Assembly: GCA_946480705.1 (NCBI GenBank)
Contig: CAMLLF010000056.1
Coordinates: 1 to 11,398, forward strand
Direction: 5' to 3'
From: an uncultured Lysobacteraceae bacterium
Lineage (GTDB): Bacteria > Pseudomonadota > Gammaproteobacteria > Xanthomonadales > Rhodanobacteraceae
Length of the DNA stretch: 11,398 nucleotides
The first letter of the stretch is position 1. Each line of letters begins with the position of its first letter. A model generated the notes under the pieces. It worked only from the letters and a program-made list of their open reading frames with translations. It was not told the origin of the DNA and searched no databases. Position numbers and translations under genes: made by a program. Shown in pieces: positions 6,265-11,398 of the stretch.

Positions 6265-7338
6265 GTGGTTGCCGAATCCGCATTGCGCGAACACGAAGAC
6301 GAACTCGCTGCGCGCCTGCCGCTGCCGGGACACGGCGCGGCGCTGCTGCCGCAGGTCGTCGTCGAGGGCTACAACACGGAGTTGCGGCGTCAGGGGCGCT
6401 ATGTCGGCGACGAGGCCGCCAAGCGCGTGTTCTTCGACCGCATCGAGACATGGCGCACGACACTGCGCAAGACCGGCGAGGACCCGTTCGGCGACACGCC
6501 GAGCGAAGAACTGACGAAGAAAATGCTCGACAGGACGCTGAAGCAGGGCAGTTCGGCCGCGGCCGGCGTGATCCAGTCGGCGATCGAGGATTTCGCGCGC
6601 GCGCTGTTCGACGTGATCCGCGTGTTCCATGCGCGCGCCTGGAACGCCGTGTCGCACATTGCAGTCGGCGGCGGCTTCCGCGCATCGCGTGTCGGCGAAC
6701 TCGCGATCGGCCGCGCGCAGCTGCTGCTGCAGGACTACGGCATCGACGTCGTGCTGCATCCGATCCGGCACGACCCGGACGAGGCCGGCCTGATCGGGTC
6801 GGCCTACCTGATGCCGTCGTGGGTGCTCGCCGGATTCGACGCGATGCTCGCGATCGACATCGGCGGCACGAACGTGCGTGCGGGCCTGCTGCGTCTGCCG
6901 CGGCGCGAGGGCGAGCCGCGCGTCGCGAAGATGCTGCTCTGGCGCCACGGCGACGAGACGCCGACGCGCGAGAGCGTCGTCGAGGAATTGATCGCGATGC
7001 TGAGAAAGCTCGTCGCGTATGCGGCGCGTCAGAAGCTGCGCGTCGCGCCGTTCATCGGCGTCGGATGTCCCGGCCGCGTGCGCCTCGACGGTCGCATCGA
7101 GCAGGGCACCGGCAATCTGCCCGGCAACTGGCAGGCGCGACGCTTCCACCTGCCGACGCTGCTCGTACAGGGGCTGCCGCGCGTCGGCGACCACGCGACC
7201 TGCGTGATGCTGCACAACGACGCCGTCGTGCAGGGCCTGAGCGCACTGCCTGACATGGCCGACGCGACGCGCTGGGCCGTGCTGACGATAGGCACGGGGC
7301 TCGGCAACGCGCAGTTTCTGAATCGCACCGACGAATGA
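6265..7338 (+). CDS. ROK-type sugar kinase-like protein with circularly permuted motif order
   Basis: A 357-residue ASKHA/ROK-like protein starting at GTG with a perfect GGAGG six nt upstream. The second half reads as the first half of a ROK kinase: phosphate-1 loop AIDIGGTNVRAG (196-207), GVGCPG (265-270), sugar-site-like NLPGNW (284-289), HND at 317-319 with Asp319 as candidate catalytic base, then phosphate-2 LTIGTGLGNA (340-349). It stops eight residues later. The adenosine/C-terminal half lies in front: a helix at about 98-122, HIAVGGGF (131-138), GELAIGRA, and EAGLIGSAYL (173-182), which normally closes a ROK protein. The first 90 residues are charged and unfamiliar. The ExGH sugar motif and the CxCGxxGC zinc motif are not seen, so sugar phosphorylation is not assured. 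It is 97 nt behind the exported-protein gene and may be co-transcribed; it converges with the next gene, 19 nt away. A predicted cytoplasmic protein; I am confident of the fold, less so of the activity. Confidence 0.85.
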   Translation: MVAESALREHEDELAARLPLPGHGAALLPQVVVEGYNTELRRQGRYVGDEAAKRVFFDRIETWRTTLRKTGEDPFGDTPSEELTKKMLDRTLKQGSSAAAGVIQSAIEDFARALFDVIRVFHARAWNAVSHIAVGGGFRASRVGELAIGRAQLLLQDYGIDVVLHPIRHDPDEAGLIGSAYLMPSWVLAGFDAMLAIDIGGTNVRAGLLRLPRREGEPRVAKMLLWRHGDETPTRESVVEELIAMLRKLVAYAARQKLRVAPFIGVGCPGRVRLDGRIEQGTGNLPGNWQARRFHLPTLLVQGLPRVGDHATCVMLHNDAVVQGLSALPDMADATRWAVLTIGTGLGNAQFLNRTDE

Positions 7339-7357
7339 GGCCGGCGCGTCGTTTCGA

Positions 7358-7852
7358 TCAATGCAGGTCGACCTGCCCCACCTTGTCCTGGTACGACTTC
7401 TTCGGATCGATGCCGAGCAGCAGTTTGACGCCGGCGACGATGCTGGAGCCGTTGAGCCAGATTTCTGCGTGTTCGGCGTCCAGGCGCAGCAGGGTCAGTT
7501 TCGGATCGTCCTTGCCGCCTTCGTACCACGCGGCGATGAAGGCGTTCCACAGGCGATCGATGACGTCGCGATCCTTGTCGACGCGCAGGTTGCCCTGCAC
7601 GCTTGCGAACAGGTCGTGCCCTTTCGCGCTGAATGCGAACGTCGCGCGTTCGCTCGTGCCGGCGCCGGCGAGCTGCTGCACGAGCTTGTTGTCGGTCGAG
7701 GTAAAGAACCAGATAGGACCGCGCTCTTCTTCGAACTGTGCGGTCATCGGCCGGGTGTGGCCGTCTTCGGCGCCGTCGAGGCCGAGCATCACGGTCATGT
7801 CGGACTTCAGCGATTTCCAGAACTTCTGTTCGAGGTCGTGCGGATTGCTCAC
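7358..7852 (-). CDS. Pyridoxamine 5'-phosphate oxidase-fold protein (general stress protein 26-like)
   Basis: A 164-residue split-barrel flavin-binding protein. The order of elements fits the general-stress-protein-26 type of PNPOx-like protein: an N-terminal helix (EQKFWKSLKS), a strand with TVMLGLD, RPMTAQF, IWFFTSTDNKLVQQL at about 47-61, then FAFSAKGHDLFASVQGNLRV, and a C-terminal region with WYEGGKDDPKLTLLRLD and AEIWLN. Such proteins bind FMN or F420-like flavins; the vitamin B6 reaction is not implied. The GTG start was chosen over an ATG at 7906 because AAGGAG stands six nt upstream and the product begins SNPHDLEQKF; the longer version adds 18 residues that look non-conserved. It is the last gene of a four-gene minus-strand run, 112 nt after the PhzF-like gene, and faces the ROK-like gene with 19 nt between stops. 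Confidence 0.88.
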   Translation of the reverse strand: MSNPHDLEQKFWKSLKSDMTVMLGLDGAEDGHTRPMTAQFEEERGPIWFFTSTDNKLVQQLAGAGTSERATFAFSAKGHDLFASVQGNLRVDKDRDVIDRLWNAFIAAWYEGGKDDPKLTLLRLDAEHAEIWLNGSSIVAGVKLLLGIDPKKSYQDKVGQVDLH

Positions 7853-7858
7853 GGCGCG

Positions 7859-7864
7859 CTCCTT
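7859..7864 (-). promoter_or_regulatory. Ribosome binding site fixing a GTG start
   Basis: AAGGAG on the minus strand, six nt before the GTG at 7852. This strong site supports the GTG over the upstream ATG at 7906. Confidence 0.7.
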
Positions 7865-7964
7865 GGCATGGACGGGGCATCCACCGTAGGCGAGGCCGCG
7901 TGGCATGCGCGTGAAGCGCGCACGGCCGCGCCCGCTTTGCGATTTGTATGGTTGTGGAAAAGCG

Positions 7965-8834
7965 TCAGTCCGCCGCCGGCGTCATCAGGCCGGTGATGAC
8001 GGGCCAGACCTCGCCGCTGACGAACACGCGGCCGCCGTCGATACGCAGGCCGAGTTCGCTCGGCCGGCCGGCGAAGCGGCCCTGGTGCAGCACGAACGGA
8101 ATGCCGCTCTGTACGCGGCCGTGATGGTGCAGGTAGGCGGCGGTCGGACCGGCGGCGCTGCCGGTGGCGACGTCTTCGACGTCGCCGAGATTGTCCCAGG
8201 TGCGGCCTTCGGGCTCGGCCGGGTCGAGCACGTAGACGAAGCGTGCACCGATTGCCGCGAGCTGTGTTTCGAAATCGCGCGTGCGGATCGCGGCGCGCCG
8301 GAGCACGGTGCCGCGGACCGGCACGATCAGGTAGGGCAGGCCGGTCGAGACGACCTGCAGCGGCAGGTCTTCGACGAGGTCGCCGGGGCGCAGGCCCAGC
8401 GCATCGAGCAGCGCCGTGGCCTCCGCGGTCGCGATCGGCGGCGAGATCGTCGCGATTCCCTGATCCATCTCGGCCAGCAGTGCGTCGTTGCGGCGCTGCG
8501 TGGTGACCTCGACCTCGCGCGCCGGCAGGCGCAGGCGCCAGCGCGCGGCCTCGGCCGCCGGCACGAGGGCGAGATGCAGCACTGCTGCGGCGCCGAGGAC
8601 CGGGTGTCCGGCGAACGGCAGTTCCTCCTGCATCGTGAAGATGCGTGCAGCGGCCCCGAGGTCGTCGATCTCGTCGAGAAAGATCGACTCGAACTGGCGC
8701 ATCTCGCGCGTGAGCTCGTGCATGTAGTCGTCGCTCCAGCCGTCGGTGCCGAGGAACACGGCGAGGCCGTTGCCCGCGAGCCGGCGGCTCGCGAACACGT
8801 CGACATGGAAATAGCGTACCGGTTGCCGGCTCAT
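7965..8834 (-). CDS. PhzF-family isomerase/epimerase
   Basis: A 289-residue protein with the two-lobed diaminopimelate-epimerase-like fold of the PhzF family. The start is typical: VRYFHVDVFAS, then LAGNGLAVFL (19-28). The likely general acid/base is Glu49 in FESIFL. FAGHPVLGAA (74-83) supplies His77, and EDVATGSAAGP (220-230) supplies Asp221, matching the conserved Glu/His/Asp set of PhzF. Length fits the usual 260-300. Despite the name, most relatives outside phenazine clusters have unknown substrates; no other phenazine gene is near, so a phenazine role is not supported. The ATG at 8834 was chosen because it opens just before the conserved first strand and has GGAG five to six nt upstream. 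It lies 73 nt behind the hemerythrin-like gene, possibly in the same transcript. Confidence 0.93.
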   Translation of the reverse strand: MSRQPVRYFHVDVFASRRLAGNGLAVFLGTDGWSDDYMHELTREMRQFESIFLDEIDDLGAAARIFTMQEELPFAGHPVLGAAAVLHLALVPAAEAARWRLRLPAREVEVTTQRRNDALLAEMDQGIATISPPIATAEATALLDALGLRPGDLVEDLPLQVVSTGLPYLIVPVRGTVLRRAAIRTRDFETQLAAIGARFVYVLDPAEPEGRTWDNLGDVEDVATGSAAGPTAAYLHHHGRVQSGIPFVLHQGRFAGRPSELGLRIDGGRVFVSGEVWPVITGLMTPAAD

Positions 8835-8883
8835 GAGCGCTCCGAGGCGAAGCGACAGCGTAGCCGACGCAGGCGTCCCGCGC

Positions 8884-8904
8884 ACCCGCCGCAGCGCTGC
8901 GGGT
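8884..8904 (-). terminator. Stem-loop just after the hemerythrin-like stop codon
   Basis: CCGCAGCGCTGCGG (8889-8902) is a perfect 14-nt palindrome; alternatively ACCCGC (8884-8889) pairs with GCGGGT (8899-8904). It sits 3 nt past the stop codon on the minus strand. No T-run follows, so it is at most a weak or factor-dependent terminator, or an mRNA-stabilising hairpin between two genes of one transcript. Confidence 0.3.
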
Positions 8905-8907
8905 TGC

Positions 8908-9366
8908 TCAGCCGTCGGCGAGTTTCTTCAGGAGCCGCGCGTGATCGCGCCGGTAGCTCCGCGCGAGGCCGATCTTGCGCGCATCGGGAATGATCTTTCC
9001 GGATACCTGGAAGAATTTCTTCTCTTCTTCGCGCAGGTGGTGATGCACTTTCTCCGAAAGCTTCTTCGCGGTCGCCATCCAGGCCGCGCCGGACTTGTCG
9101 ACGACCTGCAGCGCCTCGACGAGTTCGTCGAGCTCGTGATGCTCGTGCAGCGCATGGCGCGAGGCGTCGAGGCCCATGTCGTCCATGAGCATCGGTACGT
9201 ACAGATAGCGTTCCTCGGCCGCTTCGTGCGCGGCGAGCTCGACGCGCAACTGCTTGAACAGATCCGCGCGCGCCGCCGTGCCGGCTTGCGAGCGCAGCAG
9301 CCTGCGGCACAGCGACCGCTGGATCTCGTGGCTTTCGCGCAGCGCGTCGTAAATGGTCTCGGCCAT
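8908..9366 (-). CDS. Hemerythrin HHE cation-binding domain protein
   Basis: A 152-residue all-helical protein with the hemerythrin-like metal ligand pattern spread over four helices: His13 in RESHEIQ; His47 and Glu51 in AAHEAAEE (H-x3-E); His74, His76 and His77 in ALHEHHELDE; and the HHH at 108-110 with Glu113-115 after it (H-x4-E). These would hold a di-iron centre that binds O2 or handles oxygen or NO stress. The closest named relatives are the DUF-type HHE proteins of proteobacteria rather than oxygen-carrying hemerythrins. The basic tail (KIIPDARKIGLARSYRR) is outside the core. The ATG at 9366 has AAGGG about eight nt upstream. It lies 77 nt behind the FAD oxidoreductase gene and 73 nt ahead of the PhzF-like gene. 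Confidence 0.92.
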   Translation of the reverse strand: MAETIYDALRESHEIQRSLCRRLLRSQAGTAARADLFKQLRVELAAHEAAEERYLYVPMLMDDMGLDASRHALHEHHELDELVEALQVVDKSGAAWMATAKKLSEKVHHHLREEEKKFFQVSGKIIPDARKIGLARSYRRDHARLLKKLADG

Positions 9367-9443
9367 GTTTTTTCCCTTTTGTATCCGATGAGCCGCGGAG
9401 TCGCGGATGTGCGTGTTCCGCTTTGACGATTCCCGATTCCCGG

Positions 9444-10667
9444 TCAAACCCGACCGAACCCGAACAGCGCCTTCAGCGGATGCGTGCGGCGCTCGATCAG
9501 CGCGCGCAGCAGGCCGGCGCCGAGCGTCGAATACGTGATGCCGTTGCCGCCGTAGGCCATCGCGAACAGCACGCGCGGTCCGTATTGCGGGTGCGCGCCG
9601 AACCACGGCAGGCCGTCGCGCGTTTCGGCGAACGTGCCGGCCCAGGAAAACGTCGGCTGCAGCGGCAGCGTCGGAAACTGTTCGCGGACGCGCTCGAGCA
9701 GCCGGCACGCTTTCTTCGCGACACGCCGGTCGCGCCGTGCGGGAACATCGATCGCGTCGTCCTCGCCGCCGACGATGAGGCGATGGTCCGCGGTCGCGCG
9801 CAGATAGCGGTAGGGACGTGCGGACTCCCAGAGGACCGTGTCGGCGAGCGGGCCGAGCAATGCCGGATCGATCGGATCGGTGACGAACGCATAGCTGCTG
9901 CGGTTGTACGCAACGCGCTGCGTCAGCCAGCGCTGCGTCGCGTAGCCCGCGGCGACGACGACGTGCGCCGCGCGGATCTCGAGCCCTTCGCGCGTCGTCA
10001 GCAGCACGTCGCGGCTGCGCGCGCGGATCGCGTCGACGCGCGTGCGGTCGACGACGCGTGCGCCGTCGCGCTGCAGGCGCTGCAGCAGCCGGCAGGTCAG
10101 CCGGTACGGGTCGAAGCCCGCGGCCGGCCGATTGAGGATGGCCGCCGGTGCGGCGAAGCCGTAGCGCTCGCGCAGACGTGCCGCATCGAGCCACTCCACG
10201 TCGAAGCCGTGCGCGCGGCGCAGCGCGAATTCTTCGGCGAGCGGCTTCGCGTCCCGCGCGCGGCTCGCGTAGTACAGCGAATCGGCGTCGCGCCAGCCCG
10301 CATCCCGCCAGTGTTTCGCGATCGCGCGCAGCATGCCGACCGCCTCGACGCAGGCGCGATACGCGAGCAGCGCCGAGGCGAGTCCATGGCGCCGCGCAAG
10401 ATCGCTCAGGTGCGTGTCGATCTCATACTGGATCAGCGCGGTGCTCGCCGCCGTGCTGCCCCAGGCCACGTCGCGTTCGTCGAGCACGAGTACGTCGTGG
10501 CCGTGCCGGGCGAGTTCGTGCGCGATCAGCGCGCCGCTGATGCCCGCGCCGATCACGGCGACGTCGCAGCGCGCGTCGCGGTCCAGCGGCGGAAAGGTCG
10601 CGAGCAGGCCGTTCTTCACTGCCCAGAACGGATAGCCGCTCTTGAGATCCATGGTCGGCGTGCTCAT
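9444..10667 (-). CDS. FAD-dependent oxidoreductase of the DAO (D-amino-acid oxidase-like) family
   Basis: A 407-residue protein. After a 34-residue lead-in (SGYPFWAVKNG) comes the Rossmann fold: CDVAVIGAGISGALIA, with GAGISG at 40-45 and an acidic DE at 63-64 to bind the FAD ribose. GSTAASTALIQYEIDT follows, the FAD-contact region of this subgroup. The C-terminal FAD part has FAETRDGLPWFG and AYGGNGITYS (YGGNGI at 372-377). It probably oxidises a C-N bond (amine or amino acid), but I cannot name the substrate, and no Rieske domain is attached as in some relatives. No signal peptide, so cytoplasmic or membrane-associated. The ATG at 10667 or the one five codons later (10652) could start it; neither has a clear ribosome site. 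It is first in the minus-strand run and divergent from the DUF1993 gene, 149 nt away. Confidence 0.88.
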   Translation of the reverse strand: MSTPTMDLKSGYPFWAVKNGLLATFPPLDRDARCDVAVIGAGISGALIAHELARHGHDVLVLDERDVAWGSTAASTALIQYEIDTHLSDLARRHGLASALLAYRACVEAVGMLRAIAKHWRDAGWRDADSLYYASRARDAKPLAEEFALRRAHGFDVEWLDAARLRERYGFAAPAAILNRPAAGFDPYRLTCRLLQRLQRDGARVVDRTRVDAIRARSRDVLLTTREGLEIRAAHVVVAAGYATQRWLTQRVAYNRSSYAFVTDPIDPALLGPLADTVLWESARPYRYLRATADHRLIVGGEDDAIDVPARRDRRVAKKACRLLERVREQFPTLPLQPTFSWAGTFAETRDGLPWFGAHPQYGPRVLFAMAYGGNGITYSTLGAGLLRALIERRTHPLKALFGFGRV

Positions 10668-10816
10668 GTCGCGGCCGCGCCGGTCGGCCGCACGCGATCG
10701 CGCTTCCGCCGCAAGGACGAGAGGCGCATCCGTCGCGCCGTTGGCGAAATCGGCGCTGGCTGCCGCCGCGCCGCCATGAAAAGGTCTTTCTCTCCCGACG
10801 TGAGGTATCGCTCCGT

Positions 10817-11323
10817 ATGACGCTGTCCATTGCGCAACTCGTAAAGACGACGGTCCGCCGCAACCTGACCGTGCTCGACACGCTGCTCGACAAGGCCGCC
10901 GCGTTTGCGGCGGGCAGGAATTTCGACGCGGGCGTGCTGCTCGGCTCGCGCCTCGCGCCCGACATGTTCCCGCTGACGCGCCAGGTGCAGATCGCCTGCG
11001 ACATGGGCAAGTTCATGGCCGCGCGCCTGGCAGGTCAGAAAGCGCCGGTGTTCGAGGATGTCGAGACGACGCTGCCCGAACTCAAGGAACGCATCGCGAA
11101 GACCCTGGCCTACGTCGATTCGGTCGACGACGCCGCGTTCGACGGCGCCGAGCAGCGGGAAGTCCGCGTTCCGACGCGTGCCGAGGAACTCGTGTTCCAG
11201 GGCCGCGACTATCTCGTGGGCTTTGCGGTGCCGAATTTTTATTTCCATGTGACCGCGGTTTACTTGATCCTGCGTCACAACGGCGTAGAGCTCGGCAAGC
11301 GCGATTTCATCGGCGGGCGCTGA
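10817..11323 (+). CDS. DUF1993 family protein
   Basis: A 168-residue helical protein matching the DUF1993 family in length and motifs. The N-terminal part has VLDTLLDKAAAFA, then LLGSRLAPDMFPLTRQVQ (about 40-57), the most conserved part of the family, then RLAGQKAPVF. The C-terminal region has RDYLVGFAVPNFYFHVTAVYLILRHNGVELGKRDFIG. The fold resembles the DinB/YfiT-type four-helix bundle with possible metal binding, but function is unknown. The ATG at 10817 has GAGG about eleven nt upstream, a loose spacing. It is divergent from the FAD oxidoreductase, and the shared 149-nt spacer shows no good promoter boxes, only GC-rich palindromes such as CGCGATCGCG (10693-10702). Confidence 0.9.
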   Translation: MTLSIAQLVKTTVRRNLTVLDTLLDKAAAFAAGRNFDAGVLLGSRLAPDMFPLTRQVQIACDMGKFMAARLAGQKAPVFEDVETTLPELKERIAKTLAYVDSVDDAAFDGAEQREVRVPTRAEELVFQGRDYLVGFAVPNFYFHVTAVYLILRHNGVELGKRDFIGGR

Positions 11324-11365
11324 GCCCGTTCGGCGAGACGCGCCGCGCCGCCGAGTGGATGCGCC

Positions 11366-11398
11366 CGCTCGGCCCGAATCAACCGGTCGGTCCGAGCG
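11366..11398. repeat. Inverted repeat at the right edge
   Basis: CGCTCGG (11366-11372) is inversely repeated as CCGAGCG (11392-11398). The 19-nt loop contains a TCA (11379-11381) that could be the stop of a minus-strand gene entering from the right (reading LGPTG, stop). Both readings are weak because the window ends here. Confidence 0.2.

Noticed and set aside
6265..7357. Frameshift or truncation as the reason that the ROK-like protein ends after phosphate-2
   Set aside because: The missing C-terminal half is found in frame at the N-terminus of the same protein, and the stop is followed within 19 nt by the end of another intact gene, so no lost 3' half is available.
7965..8834. Phenazine biosynthesis as the role of the PhzF-like gene
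   Set aside because: No phzA/B/D/E/G-like neighbour is present; the adjacent split-barrel protein is of the stress-protein-26 type, not clearly PhzG.
8908..10194. Long reading of the hemerythrin frame upstream through the FAD gene as one fusion
   Set aside because: The upstream 276 residues are a shifted-frame shadow of the oxidoreductase; the HHE domain starts at its own ATG with a ribosome site.
10668..10816. Cluster of GC palindromes (GCGGCCGC, CGGCCG, CGCGATCGCG) in the divergent spacer as an operator
   Set aside because: Short self-complementary GC words are frequent by chance at this base composition, and no spaced repeat with operator geometry was seen.

Overview
This is an 11.4-kb stretch of very GC-rich chromosome from a bacterium. 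Coding density is high, codons are strongly biased to G/C at the third position, and spacers are short. The gene content suggests a gammaproteobacterium of the Xanthomonadales/Lysobacterales type, or possibly a betaproteobacterium: an exported lamin-tail protein with an IPTL-like C-terminal sorting tail, an exported protein of the 'YLNPxGxGQVLLFPYF' type, and ordinary housekeeping and redox genes. The taxonomic guess rests on impression, not on a marker gene. I see no rRNA, tRNA, CRISPR array, insertion sequence, integrase or phage gene, so this looks like ordinary chromosome.

Left part (1-3952, minus strand). An alpha/beta hydrolase runs off the left edge. Upstream of it lies a secreted, surface-anchored lamin-tail/Ig-like protein, closed by a clear intrinsic terminator with a second hairpin in front of it. 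Next comes a divergent Fpg/Nei-type DNA glycosylase whose residues for 8-oxoguanine handling differ from classical MutM.

Middle part (4021-7338, plus strand). A small periplasmic cupin is divergent from the glycosylase. It is followed by a 505-residue exported protein of unknown function and then by a ROK-type sugar kinase-like protein. In the ROK-like protein the motifs come in permuted order: the adenosine/C-terminal half precedes the phosphate-1, connect-1 and phosphate-2 half. This is the most interesting item in the window.

Right part (7358-10667, minus strand). Four genes lie in the same direction, separated by 73-112 nt: an FAD-dependent DAO-type oxidoreductase, a hemerythrin-like HHE protein, a PhzF-type isomerase and a pyridoxamine-phosphate-oxidase-fold stress protein. 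They could be co-transcribed and share a redox/stress flavour, but the gaps are wide enough for separate promoters. A divergent DUF1993 gene (10817-11323, plus strand) ends the window; the last 75 nt hold no gene I can support. No gene-free stretch exceeds 300 nt. The largest, 583-840, holds the two hairpins and otherwise nothing I recognise.
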